NCBI GenBank assembly: GCA_903857795.1 | Contig: CAIOGM010000062.1 | Span: 1 to 47,920 of the forward strand | Direction: 5' to 3' | Length of the DNA: 47,920 bases | From: an uncultured Geobacter sp. | GTDB lineage: Bacteria; Desulfobacterota; Desulfuromonadia; Geobacterales; CAIOGM01 | Part shown: positions 1-8,723 of the stretch, piece after piece | Layout of the letters: every line of letters begins with the position of its first letter | How positions within the stretch are numbered: position 1 is the stretch's first letter | Program-made: the position numbers and the translations under genes | The notes under the pieces: model-generated | Databases searched by the model: none | What the model was told of the DNA's origin: nothing | Seen by the model: only the letters and a program-made list of their open reading frames with translations

Positions 1-162
1 CCCATGGATGGTTTTGATTTTGATGTGGTAGGTAAGCTTATCAACCTTCCCGAAAGCCATGTCGTCAGCATGATGATTGCAGTAGGCAAGCGCAGCCAGG
101 AATCATTCCCCCGAGTCGGCAAAATTCCTCTGAGTGAGGTACTCTTGGAAAACACGTTTTGA
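1..162 (+). CDS. Nitroreductase family protein, C-terminal fragment (cut by window edge)
   Basis: The frame is open from the first base to a TGA at 160-162 and gives 53 residues. The stretch PMDGFD..VVGKLINLPE followed by a hydrophobic strand and a conserved glycine (AVGK) resembles the C-terminal part of FMN-dependent nitroreductases. In that family a 'GFDP..v...L.lPe.h....liaiG' segment leads into the last strand of the flavin fold. The start and most of the protein lie outside the window, so substrate and completeness cannot be judged. The family call rests on this short motif alone. Confidence 0.6.
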   Translation, partial: PMDGFDFDVVGKLINLPESHVVSMMIAVGKRSQESFPRVGKIPLSEVLLENTF

Positions 163-195
163 GATAGAGTATAAAAGGGGACAAGGGGGACGTTC

Positions 196-384
196 TTAGC
201 AAATTAGCAAAGCTTTCTCGATGCTTGCCTGGATCTCGGTATCACTTTGCAGAATCTCCCGGCCACGGCGAACGGCAAGTGATGCACCCACAGGACCGAG
301 CCCTACTTCTTGCCCGGCCGCTTTTTCGGTATAGCCGTACTTTTGAAAGGCAAGGCAGCAGAAAATTGCCCGTGATCGAGCCAC
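196..384 (-). pseudogene. C-terminal remnant of an IS200/RAYT-type (Y1_Tnp) transposase
   Basis: This 62-codon frame ends in TAA at 198-196. It begins with an SRAIFCCLAF-like helix, followed by a second helix with the pattern GQEVGLGPVGASLAVRRG. That resembles the DnaA-like or helix-turn-helix tail carried by many REP-associated tyrosine transposases (Y1_Tnp). The catalytic N-terminal domain, with its HUH motif and tyrosine, is missing. Reading upstream in the same frame runs into 9-bp tandem repeats (387-412) and then unrelated sequence. I read it as a truncated, inactive remnant. The family identity is inferred from the C-terminal pattern only. Confidence 0.55.
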
Positions 385-386
385 CG

Positions 387-412
387 GGAAACCGCGGAAA
401 CCGCGGAAACCG
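387..412. repeat. Short tandem repeat, about three copies of GGAAACCGC
   Basis: The unit GGAAACCGC occurs almost three times head to tail. It sits at the truncated 5' side of the transposase remnant. It may mark the breakpoint or the edge of a dispersed repeat linked to the element. Confidence 0.7.
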
Positions 413-1105
413 GGACAGATTTGTTTGTTTCTAATTTTGCATTCTAAGCGAGCAGGTAATCAATGGACGGGACCGGAAGAACGAAAACTTGCAGGACCTC
501 CGAACCTCCAGTCTCATGAATAGTTCTCGGATCATAGTGACAACACCTCTCATGAACAACAGAATTCATGGCCGACTCAAAACTACTCACCACCCGCACC
601 GCGCCAGTCCCTCGCACCCAAGCACTGAACCCCTATCAAGTTCCATGCCGAAAACGGTGGCTGCTGTCAACTCTTCGTTTTTATACAGTTTTTTGGTTTT
701 AAATGAGTCAGGACGTGGCCGGAGGGAGAGCAGGAGGCAGGGAGTCAATGTTAATTTTATTAACACAAAATTTTTTATCGTTCAAAAATAGCCAATTACG
801 AGATTTGCCCTTATGTGAGATAAAGTAACAGCAGAGCATAAACTCTCGTTTATTCAGCTTGTTACAGAATCCGTGAAAATGTTAAAAAGTAGCACAGCTC
901 CTGCCACCCCCACTACCCCGAACAACCCACCCCTTCCCCGCCTGCCATCTACATTTTTGCGGGTGTGGGGTCGGACCAACTCAACACACTAAAATATCTG
1001 GAGAATAACCACAATACAAATCAAATCCTGAGCACCTTAAACGGTACCATTTGCGGTCCCTGAGAATATCCGGGGAAACTGGTAGGTACGGGAACAGAGA
1101 GCGAT
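413..1105. other. About 690-bp stretch without a supported gene
   Basis: The only sizeable frame here (489-791, plus strand) has no ribosome binding site. It has low-complexity composition and no recognisable domain, so I did not call it. No tRNA-like fold, strong terminator or repeat array was seen. The left part is probably debris from the transposase. The right part is the 3' flank of the antiporter gene and has no clear hairpin plus T-run. Confidence 0.5.
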
Positions 1106-2623
1106 TCATCCCGCGTGCGGGAGCAGGAGAAAGCAGGCGGACATCACCGCCGTCGGCAGGAGCGCCCCCAACAGGAGCCGTAAGGGGGAGATCCCCTCCT
1201 TGAAATAATCGCCCAGGATCGCCTGGCCTGCCGGATTGGGGGCGTTGGCGATGACGGTCAATCCCCCGCCGATTACCGCGCCCGACATGACGGCAGACTT
1301 CATCCCGTCGGTCATATTCGGCACCAGGGTAGCGAGGAAGGTGATGGCGGCGTTGTCGTTCACGGCGGTGAGCCCCAATGCGCCGAACATTAGGGGGACC
1401 TCGCTCAAACCTCCAAGGAGCGGCGCGATCCACCACTGCTGGAGTCCGCCGTGGATCACCAGCCCGGCCAGAAAGAAGCCAACCAGGATGGGGGGACGGA
1501 GCTGAAAGGGGTCCTGGAACTCTTCGGTCACCTCGAAAAACGCCAGGAAGAAGAGAAAACTCCCCACCAGCAGGGCAGGACGATGCACGTTATAGACCGC
1601 CGAGGCCATGAAGAGAAGGTGGATGACCGTGACCCAGGGGGGGATCGCGTTCCGGTTCCCCTCGGCGGCGACCGCGACCGGAGGGGGTTGGAGCGCCGCG
1701 AATTCCTTCCGGAAGATGAGGAAGTAGAGGCTGTTGCAGAGGACGATGCCCACGACGGCGATCCAGCCGAAATGGGTCAGCATATGAAGGGTGTCCCACC
1801 CCCAGGGGGCGGTCACCATGAGCACCGGCGGGGCCGCGAAGTTGGTAAGAGTCCCCCCCACCGAGATGTTGACGAAGAGGAGCCCCAGGGTGGCATAGGC
1901 AAAACGGGGGGTTGGAGAGAGGAGATAGAAACGCCTCCCCAGAAGCAGCGCCGAGATGGTCATGGCCGCCGGCTCGGTGATGAGTGACCCCAGCAGGGGA
2001 CCCACCGTCAGGATGGAGAACCACCACGCCTGGGGCCGGTCCCCCCCCAGGCGGGCGAATACGGCGAGACACCGTTCGGCCAACTGCAGGATCGGCCGGG
2101 TCGACGAGATGGCCATGATAACCACCACGAAGAGCGCCTCGTCGTAGTTCACCCCCCGCTCCAGGTACTCCAGTGCCGGATTGAGGCCAACGGAAAGTGT
2201 CAGCATGAGGAAGAGGGGGATCACCCAGATCCCGAAGACCGCCTCCACCTCACCCAGGAAGTGGCAGAGACGCGCCTTGCCGCTGGCAAGAACGGTGTCG
2301 ACGGGGATCTCCTCCCCCCTCTCAAGGAGTTCCTTCCGGTGCCGGCGTTCGTACAGGCCGGCCAGGCGATGAAACCGGGCGGTGAAAAAGGTGTGAACCA
2401 CCGCCCCCAGAAAGAGGAGGGAGGCCCAGAGATTCAATGGTTCAACCTGAATTCGGTGGCGGAGGATGTCCAGGAGAGCGGTCATCCCCGCGTCTCCATA
2501 GCTTGCCAGGGAAGGGGGGAACGAGAGGTCGGCGCCGACCTGCCCGGCTTCGGCGCCGGACACGGCAGAGAGGAGCATGAGGAACAGCGATACTACTGTG
2601 AACTGCTTACTGCGGCTTGGCAT
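1106..2623 (-). CDS. Putative Na+/H+ antiporter (Na_H_antiport_2-like)
   Basis: A polytopic inner-membrane protein of about 505 residues resembling the putative Na+/H+ antiporter family, which would exchange sodium for protons. Many hydrophobic segments are visible, with the family-like stretches SSTRPILQLAERCL, ITEPAAMT and LTNFAAPPVLM in the core. GLTAVNDNAAITFL near the C-terminus is typical of ion-transporter (IT) superfamily carriers. The ATG at 2623 is preferred because a GGAGGGAC ribosome site precedes it and a signal-like hydrophobic N-terminus follows. An upstream ATG at 2665 would add 14 residues without a signal. The start lies inside the end of the DUF4410 gene (17-base overlap), suggesting translational coupling. 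Ion specificity is not visible. Confidence 0.8.
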   Translation of the reverse strand: MPSRSKQFTVVSLFLMLLSAVSGAEAGQVGADLSFPPSLASYGDAGMTALLDILRHRIQVEPLNLWASLLFLGAVVHTFFTARFHRLAGLYERRHRKELLERGEEIPVDTVLASGKARLCHFLGEVEAVFGIWVIPLFLMLTLSVGLNPALEYLERGVNYDEALFVVVIMAISSTRPILQLAERCLAVFARLGGDRPQAWWFSILTVGPLLGSLITEPAAMTISALLLGRRFYLLSPTPRFAYATLGLLFVNISVGGTLTNFAAPPVLMVTAPWGWDTLHMLTHFGWIAVVGIVLCNSLYFLIFRKEFAALQPPPVAVAAEGNRNAIPPWVTVIHLLFMASAVYNVHRPALLVGSFLFFLAFFEVTEEFQDPFQLRPPILVGFFLAGLVIHGGLQQWWIAPLLGGLSEVPLMFGALGLTAVNDNAAITFLATLVPNMTDGMKSAVMSGAVIGGGLTVIANAPNPAGQAILGDYFKEGISPLRLLLGALLPTAVMSACFLLLPHAG

Positions 2624-3335
2624 GTCCCTCCACTCCCCCCTTCTTCCCCTGGAGAAAATCGGCAATATCAGCGGCCATCTGGCCGGCGAGCCTCTTCACA
2701 TCTTTCTCCGTGGCCCCCTTGGCCAGGTGATACTTGACCCCCATCACCACCGGATTGAGTGTCACGGCCCCTCCCGGCATCTTACGGTCATGGTTCTTAC
2801 CGCCGAACTGGAGCAGCAGGGTTGGGGGGAGGGTAGCGCCGTCGGTCAGGGCACCGGCGACCTCGACGGCAGGCGCCCCTGTGCCGAACCCCACGGTGGC
2901 CTCCCGTACCGCGTTTCCTTCGTCCACCGTCAGAAACTCTCCCTGCACCAGGAGTGCGCCCTGCATCGGAGCGGTACAGCGTCGGGCCGTCACCCCCCGG
3001 GTGTGGAGTTCCTCTACGAGGGAGTCGCCGTAGAGAGTCACCACCTTGGCGGGAAGCTCCTCGGGGCTCTTCTTCCGTCCGACTCTGTCGGTGATCCTGG
3101 TGGCGCGCTGCAGGGGACCGCCGCGCAGCCCCACCGCCTCTCGCGCCTCTCCCGTGGTTGCGCCGATGGTCCCCAGAGGTCCCTTGTCGGTGGTGATCAG
3201 TGCCGGATCGACCCGGAAGTCGAAGATGCAGAGCTGTCGTTTTGCCAATGGGGGGGCGTCATCGGCCCAAGCAACCGGCCCCCCGGCCCCGAGATCAAGA
3301 GAGATGACGATCAAACCTAAAAGCAGTATGTTCAT
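2607..3335 (-). CDS. DUF4410-like exported protein
   Basis: About 242 residues with an N-terminal signal peptide (MNILLLGLIVISLDLG...) and a body typical of DUF4410. This includes VVTLYGDSLVEELHTRG, then QGEFLTVDEGNAVREATVGFG, where an 'F..vdeGn...R..iGFG' core is the family hallmark. The function of the family is unknown; members are usually exported or lipid-anchored. Here the N-terminus has no convincing lipobox cysteine. I chose the ATG at 3335 because TGAGG lies six bases upstream. A GTG at 3347 is an alternative start four codons earlier. The gene overlaps the following antiporter, so the two are probably co-translated. Confidence 0.7.
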   Translation of the reverse strand: MNILLLGLIVISLDLGAGGPVAWADDAPPLAKRQLCIFDFRVDPALITTDKGPLGTIGATTGEAREAVGLRGGPLQRATRITDRVGRKKSPEELPAKVVTLYGDSLVEELHTRGVTARRCTAPMQGALLVQGEFLTVDEGNAVREATVGFGTGAPAVEVAGALTDGATLPPTLLLQFGGKNHDRKMPGGAVTLNPVVMGVKYHLAKGATEKDVKRLAGQMAADIADFLQGKKGGVEGHAKPQ

Positions 3336-3401
3336 GGCAGGCCTCACGATACGTATCCCCGGCGGGAAGATTCCAGATCTTTCCGGAGCGGCAAGAGTAA
3401 T

Positions 3402-4115
3402 TCAGGAGCGATCAGCCGATTTTCGGCCGGTAATCTCCAGGGAGACGAGGCGAGCCAGCATGGTCGCCGGATAGAGCTGACCCATGAGCGCCTCGATGAT
3501 CACGAACATGCGGGCAGTGGGGTGGGCCGGGGTGATGTCACCGTACCCGAGGGTGGTCAGGGTGACGAAACTGAAGTAGGTCAGGTAGTGCTGAGGATCG
3601 CGCGCCCCCGCAAAGGTGTTCGATGGGGGGAGATTAAAGGAGCCGGGGATCCGGAGTTCGATGAGCTGGTAGAGGAGCGACCAGGTAATGGCGAGGAGGA
3701 GGTAGGCCGCCACGGCCCCTCTGACCCGGTCGGGTGTCACCGGACCGGCCCGAAATGCCCGGTGCAGGACCACCCAGGTCAGCAGCAGGAAGTAAACAAG
3801 CGAGAAGACGAGCAGCCAAGTCGACAGCTCCCGGGTTGGCGCACTGTCCCGCACCCAGTGGAGCACGATGGCCACGCCGGCCACCAGGCCGGAACAGATG
3901 CGGGGGAAGAGGCGTGAGGAGACGTTGGCGACGCCGGAAACCAGCAGCAGGGTGAAGAAGACGCTGACCACGGTCCTGCCGAGCACGGTATCGGTCAGCG
4001 GCTCCAGGAAAAAGCCGAACAAGAGCAGCCCCAGCAACGCGGAGAGCCCCTTGTCCCCCCACCAGAAGGCGTTGAAGCGGGAAAAGTTATCCCTGATCTC
4101 GGTTTCTGTTCCCAT
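3402..4115 (-). CDS. Potassium channel family protein (Ion_trans_2 pore)
   Basis: A membrane protein of 237 residues. Several hydrophobic helices are followed by a pore loop containing TTLGYGDITP (about residues 187-196), the canonical K+ selectivity filter, and then a final membrane helix. It ends shortly after that helix, without the RCK/TrkA_N domain that often gates prokaryotic K+ channels. It therefore looks like a bare channel with extra N-terminal helices. The ribosome site is weak. It lies 24 bases downstream of the PPK2 gene and upstream of the DUF4410/antiporter pair, which fits a small ion-homeostasis group. How it is gated is not visible. Confidence 0.85.
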   Translation of the reverse strand: MGTETEIRDNFSRFNAFWWGDKGLSALLGLLLFGFFLEPLTDTVLGRTVVSVFFTLLLVSGVANVSSRLFPRICSGLVAGVAIVLHWVRDSAPTRELSTWLLVFSLVYFLLLTWVVLHRAFRAGPVTPDRVRGAVAAYLLLAITWSLLYQLIELRIPGSFNLPPSNTFAGARDPQHYLTYFSFVTLTTLGYGDITPAHPTARMFVIIEALMGQLYPATMLARLVSLEITGRKSADRS

Positions 4116-4139
4116 ATCCGTGAACCGCCGGAACGCCCG

Positions 4140-5045
4140 TCAGGCGGCCGGCTTCTTCCCCTCAAGAACGGCTCGGGCCGCATCCAGCTCTTGACGTTTT
4201 TCTTCGTCCACCCGGGGGAACTCCAGCTTCATCTCGTCCAAGGCGTCGTGGATAGCCGCCGCCACCACGAGACGGGTGAACCACTTGTTGTCCGCCGGCA
4301 CCACATACCACGGGGCATGACCGGTGGCGGTATGGCGGATCATCTCCTCATAGGCGACCATATACTCTTTCCAGAATCCTCGCTCCCGAGCGTCGGCCAT
4401 GGAAAATTTCCAGTTCTTGTCTGGATTGTCCAGCCGCTCCAGGAACCGCTTCTTCTGCTCCTCCTCAGAAAGGTGCAGGAAGAACTTCCTGATGGTGATG
4501 CCGTTTCTGGAGGCGTACCGCTCGAAGGCGTTGATGTCCTCGAACCGCTCCTTCCAGATGTTCTTCGTCACCAGCTCCGGCGGGAGTTTCTGCTTCTCCA
4601 GGAACTCCCGGTGAACCCGGACCGCCAAGACCTCCTCATAGTAGGAGCGGTTGAAGATGCCGATCCGCCCTCGTTCAGGGAGGCAGACGGTGGTCCTCCA
4701 GAGAAAATCATGGTCCAGCTCCTGGGGCGTCGGCGTCTTGAAGGAGAAGACCTGACACCCCTGAGGGTTGATACCGGACATGACATGCTTGATGGCGCCG
4801 TCCTTGCCAGCGGCGTCCATGGCTTGGAAGATGAGGAGGAGCGCCCGGCGGTCCTGGGCGTAGAGCTTCTCCTGCATCTTACTCAGCTCCTCAATGCCCC
4901 TCTGGAGTGTCTGTTTGGCAAATTCCTTGGACTTGAAGCCGTCGGTATCGCCGGGATCTATATCCTTCAGTCGAAAAGAGTTCCCGTCATCGACCCGGTA
5001 CGGCTTGGTGAACTCCCTGACCTGTTTTGCGTCGAGCTTGGCCAT
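4140..5045 (-). CDS. ppk2: Polyphosphate kinase 2 family protein
   Basis: A cytoplasmic enzyme of 301 residues that moves phosphate between polyphosphate and nucleotides. A Walker-A-like QAMDAAGKDGAIKHVMSG (about residues 71-88) opens the P-loop kinase core. The family signatures GCQVFSFKTPTPQELDHDFLW and FNRSYYEEVLAVRVH follow, and a lid segment lies in the second half. The length fits a single-domain PPK2 (class I or III). The preference between ADP and AMP cannot be read here. AGGAGAGAG precedes the ATG at 5045. It begins 28 bases after the efflux OMF remnant on the same strand. Confidence 0.9.
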   Translation of the reverse strand: MAKLDAKQVREFTKPYRVDDGNSFRLKDIDPGDTDGFKSKEFAKQTLQRGIEELSKMQEKLYAQDRRALLLIFQAMDAAGKDGAIKHVMSGINPQGCQVFSFKTPTPQELDHDFLWRTTVCLPERGRIGIFNRSYYEEVLAVRVHREFLEKQKLPPELVTKNIWKERFEDINAFERYASRNGITIRKFFLHLSEEEQKKRFLERLDNPDKNWKFSMADARERGFWKEYMVAYEEMIRHTATGHAPWYVVPADNKWFTRLVVAAAIHDALDEMKLEFPRVDEEKRQELDAARAVLEGKKPAA

Positions 5046-5073
5046 GATCTCTCTCCTTTTGGCGTGCGTTGCC

Positions 5074-5521
5074 TTATTGATGAGCCGTTTCAGCGATGTG
5101 GGCTGTCAGCTTTTCGGCCTCGGTTACCCACCCCCCATCGCCTTGTACAGGCTGATCAGCGCCAGGAAGAAGTTCCCCTGCCCCGGGGGATGGGACCGGG
5201 GTTTCACCCCATGAGGAGGTTGAGGCCGTTCTCCTTCGGGGCAATCCCTTCTCGATCTGGGGGATGGTGGCCAGGGCCTGCTCATACTCGGAGCTGTTCT
5301 GGGCCAGCTCCATCTCGGTGAGGGTCAGGGCCACGGCAAGTGCGACGGCATGTGAACCACGGAGACACGGAGGAAATCACCGCGAACTGTCGAGGTCTGA
5401 TTGTAACCCAAAAGGTTCGACCAGAAGCAGAGGCCAATCCTGTGGCGCCACCCGCAGCGATCCCAATTTTGCTCCGTGTCTCCGTGCCTCCGTGGTGAAT
5501 GGTTCTGCTGAGGTCAGGCAT
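5074..5521 (-). pseudogene. Decayed second copy of the RND outer-membrane factor gene
   Basis: This is a collapsed copy of the OMF at 10333-12267, with the same order of segments and near-identical DNA. It starts at an ATG (5521-5519) overlapping the end of the upstream pump gene, just as the intact copy does. It carries the same inverted-repeat element (5357-5495). It then jumps to the middle (coiled-coil TEMELAQNSSEYEQALATIP), jumps again, and ends with GGWVTEAEKLTAHIAETAHQ. Both deletions lie at 6-base direct repeats: CGGTGA (5316-5321) and TGCCCC (5179-5184). An 8-base loss in the element and a 1-base loss elsewhere break the frame. No functional barrel or tunnel could be made. Confidence 0.9.
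5357..5495. repeat. Inverted-repeat element, copy in OMF remnant
   Basis: About 139 bp bounded by inverted arms built from an 8-base unit (CACGGAGA). The left arm is CCACGGAGACACGGAG. The right arm, at 5472-5495, is its complement with one extra unit. The interior matches the element at 12095-12241 closely. It lies where the OMF signal peptide would be encoded. Confidence 0.8.
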
Positions 5522-8500
5522 GGCGATCACCCCCTTCTCCGGCGTCGTCGGGCGGCTCCTCTACCGATGGAGCCGTTTCAGGGAGCAGCTTATCCTTCTT
5601 CCGCTGGGCGAGCCGGTCGAAGAGGTAATAGAAGAGCGGCACGTAGAGCATGGCAAGGGTGGCCTCGCCGATCATCCCCCCCATGATTCCCGTACCGATG
5701 GAGTGCCTGGCATTGGCCCCAGCGCCGGTGGCCACGGCCAGAGGGAGAACCCCGAAGATGAAGGCCAGGGAGGTCATGATGATCGGCCGGAACCGCTCCT
5801 CGCCGGACTGGACCGTGGCATCCATGATGGAGAGCCCCTGCTTGCGCAGTTCCACTGCACAGGTGACCCGCAGGACGGCATTCTTCGCCCCCAGACCGAT
5901 GAGCACCAGGAGGCCGATCTGGAAGTAGACATCGTTATGCAGACCGCGCAGCCAGTTGAACGTCAGGGCGCCGAGAACCCCGAAGGGGACGGCGGTCATG
6001 ACGGCGCCAGGGAGCGCCCACGACTCGAACTGGGCGGCCAGCAGCAGGAAGACGATGATCAGACCGAAGACAAAGGCAATGGCCGAGGTCCCGCCTGACT
6101 TCTTCTCCTCGTAGGCCATCCCGGACCAGGCAAAACTGTACCCAGGAGGGAGGAGCCCGGTCGCCACCTCCTCCATCACCTTGATCGCCTCGCCGGAACT
6201 GAAGCCGGTGGCGGCGCTACCGGTCACCTGTGCCGCCGGGAAGCCGTTGAAATGAGGCATCAGGTCGGGACCGGTGACGTAACGGGTCGTCACCACCGCG
6301 GAGAGCGGCACCATCTGGCCGTTGTTGGATCGGGTATAGAGCCGGGTGATGTCGGCAGGGGAACGGCGGTAGGGGGCCTCGGACTGAAGGACCACGTTCC
6401 AGACACGGCTGTACTGGTTGAACTGGCTCACCTGGATGGAGCCGAACTGGGCCTGCAGGGCGCTGTAGACATCGGCCACCGGCACCCCCAGGAGCACCGC
6501 CTTGTCCCGGTCGACTTCCACCCGCATCTGCTGGGAGGAGGCGCGGAAGGTGGAGTTGAGCCCCGTCAGCTCGGGTCGCTGCCGGGCCTTGGCCAGGAGC
6601 TGCTGGGTAAGCTCATAGAGGCGAGCCGGATCCCCTCCCCCCTTATCCTGAACCCAGAATTCGAAACCTCCCGTAGTGCCGATCCCCGGAATCGCCGGCG
6701 GAGCGATGGGGATGAAGACCCCCTCCCTGATCTCCTGCGATGCGCCTCGCACCCTCCTCAGCACCGCTCCGGCGTTTTCCTTTTGGGCGCTCTCCAGGGT
6801 AGCATAACGCTCCTTGAACTCCTTGAGGGTGACGAAGAAGGTAGCGGCATTGGTTTTATACTGGCCGTCGATGAGGCTGAAGCCGTTGATAACCGTCCGG
6901 TTCTTGACCGCCGGATCCTTGGCAAACAGCTCCTCCACACGGCCGGACGCAGTCACGGTCCGTTTCAGGCTGGCGGCGTCGGGCATGAGCAGCAGCCCCA
7001 TGACGGTCCCCTGATCCTCATTGGGGACGAAACTGGAGGGAATGGTTCGGAACAGCTGTACCAGCGCGGTGATCATCACGATAAGGAGCACGAAGGCGAC
7101 ACTCATCCGTTTGATCATGAGCACCACGGCGTTGCCGAAGGAGAGGGTGATGCGGTCGAACAGCCGGTTAAACCAGGCAAAAGGGCCCTTTTGAGGGGGA
7201 GGTGTGTGCTTCAGCAGGATGGAGCACATGGCAGGAGTCAGAGTAAGCGCCACGAATCCCGAGAGGGAGACGGAGACAACGATGGTGATGGCGAACTGCC
7301 GGTAGAGCTGTCCCGTGGTGCCGGGGAGAAACGCCGCCGGGACGAAGACCGAAGCCATCACCAGCACCACCGCGATGAGGGAGGTGCCGATCTCCTCCAT
7401 GGACCTGATGGTGGCCTCCTTGGGGGGGAGGTGGTTCTTCAGCATGTTCCGCTCCACGTTCTCCACCACGACGATGGCGTCGTCCACCACCATGCCGATG
7501 GCCAGCACGATCCCGAAGAGGGTCAGCAGGTTCACAGAGAAGCCGAGGGCGAGCATGCCGGCGAAGGTGCCGATGAGCGCCACGAAGATCGCCACCGTGC
7601 AGATGATGGTGGCCCGAAAGCTCTGCAGGAAGAGGTAGACCACCAGCACCACCAGCAGGATCGCCTCGAACAGGGTATGAAGAACCTCTTCGATGGAGAG
7701 CCGCACGAAATCGGTGGTATCCATGGCGACGATATACTCTATGCCGTCGGGCATGGTCTTCTTCAACTCCTCCATGGCCTTGCGGACCGCTGTGGAGACA
7801 TCCAGGCCGTTGGCGCCGGGCTGCTGGTAGATGGCGATGGGGGTCGCCGGCGCTCCGTTCAGCTTGTTCTCGTCCACATACTGGCGGCGCCCCATTTCGG
7901 CCCGGGCCACATCCTTGACGCGGACAATGGCGTTGCCGTCCTGGGTTGCGCGAAGGATGATGTTCTCGTACTGGGAGGGGGTGCTGAAGGGGGGCTGGGT
8001 CACCACCGGGAAGGTCAGCTGCACCTTGTCGTCACTGGGCTGCTGCCCCACCTGGCCGGCGCCGAACAGGGCGTTCTGCTGGGATACCGCATTCTGGATG
8101 TCCGAGGTGGTGACCCCCAGGGAGGCCATCCGGTCCGGTTTCATCCAGATCCTCATGGCCTGGTCCGGAACGCCGAAGATCTGGGCCTGGCCGGCGCCGT
8201 TCACCCGCTTGATGGCGTCCAGGACGTAGACGTTGGCGTAGTTTCTGACGTAGTCGGGAGTATACCGGCCATCCTTGTTGAACACCGAGATGATCATGAG
8301 GGTGCTGGCCGACTTTTTCTGCACCGAGACGCCGTACTGGGCCACCGCCTGGGGGAGCTGCGGCATAGCAAGGTTCACCCGGTTCTGCACCTGCACCTGG
8401 GCGATGTCCGGGTCGGTATCCAGGCTGAAATAGACCGTGACGGTAAGCTGCCCGGTATTGGAGCTGGTCGACGTCATGTAGAGCATGTTGTCGACGCCGT

Positions 8501-8711
8501 TGATCTGCGCCTCGATGGGCGCCGCCACAGAGTCCCCCACCGTCTTGGAGTCGGCCCCGGGATAGGTGGTCGTTACCGAAATCTGCACCGGGGTGATGGA
8601 GGGATACTGGGCAACCGGCAGGAGTTTCATGGAAACCAGGCCGGCGATGACGATGATCAGGGCGATGACCGTCGCAAAGATCGGACGCTGGATAAAGAAT
8701 TTGGAGAACAT
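5514..8711 (-). CDS. RND efflux pump, inner-membrane permease (set B, AcrB/MexB-like)
   Basis: A proton-driven multidrug exporter of 1,065 residues, the usual length for the HAE1 (AcrB) family. The N-terminus FFIQRPIFATVIALIIVIAG is the standard first membrane helix. The porter domain shows GVDNMLYM. Membrane helix 4 carries VVDDAIVVVENVER with the paired aspartates used for proton relay. The second half repeats the layout. AGAGGAGG precedes the ATG at 8711. It follows its adaptor by 12 bases and overlaps the OMF remnant. It is clearly diverged from the set A pump, so the two sets are not a recent duplication. Substrates cannot be predicted from the sequence. Confidence 0.95.
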   Translation of the reverse strand: MFSKFFIQRPIFATVIALIIVIAGLVSMKLLPVAQYPSITPVQISVTTTYPGADSKTVGDSVAAPIEAQINGVDNMLYMTSTSSNTGQLTVTVYFSLDTDPDIAQVQVQNRVNLAMPQLPQAVAQYGVSVQKKSASTLMIISVFNKDGRYTPDYVRNYANVYVLDAIKRVNGAGQAQIFGVPDQAMRIWMKPDRMASLGVTTSDIQNAVSQQNALFGAGQVGQQPSDDKVQLTFPVVTQPPFSTPSQYENIILRATQDGNAIVRVKDVARAEMGRRQYVDENKLNGAPATPIAIYQQPGANGLDVSTAVRKAMEELKKTMPDGIEYIVAMDTTDFVRLSIEEVLHTLFEAILLVVLVVYLFLQSFRATIICTVAIFVALIGTFAGMLALGFSVNLLTLFGIVLAIGMVVDDAIVVVENVERNMLKNHLPPKEATIRSMEEIGTSLIAVVLVMASVFVPAAFLPGTTGQLYRQFAITIVVSVSLSGFVALTLTPAMCSILLKHTPPPQKGPFAWFNRLFDRITLSFGNAVVLMIKRMSVAFVLLIVMITALVQLFRTIPSSFVPNEDQGTVMGLLLMPDAASLKRTVTASGRVEELFAKDPAVKNRTVINGFSLIDGQYKTNAATFFVTLKEFKERYATLESAQKENAGAVLRRVRGASQEIREGVFIPIAPPAIPGIGTTGGFEFWVQDKGGGDPARLYELTQQLLAKARQRPELTGLNSTFRASSQQMRVEVDRDKAVLLGVPVADVYSALQAQFGSIQVSQFNQYSRVWNVVLQSEAPYRRSPADITRLYTRSNNGQMVPLSAVVTTRYVTGPDLMPHFNGFPAAQVTGSAATGFSSGEAIKVMEEVATGLLPPGYSFAWSGMAYEEKKSGGTSAIAFVFGLIIVFLLLAAQFESWALPGAVMTAVPFGVLGALTFNWLRGLHNDVYFQIGLLVLIGLGAKNAVLRVTCAVELRKQGLSIMDATVQSGEERFRPIIMTSLAFIFGVLPLAVATGAGANARHSIGTGIMGGMIGEATLAMLYVPLFYYLFDRLAQRKKDKLLPETAPSVEEPPDDAGEGGDRHA

Positions 8712-8723
8712 ATCCGGCCTCCT

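Noticed and set aside
489-791. 100-codon open frame in the left intergenic region
   Set aside because: It has no ribosome site, low-complexity sequence and no domain. It reads like chance in a gene-poor stretch.
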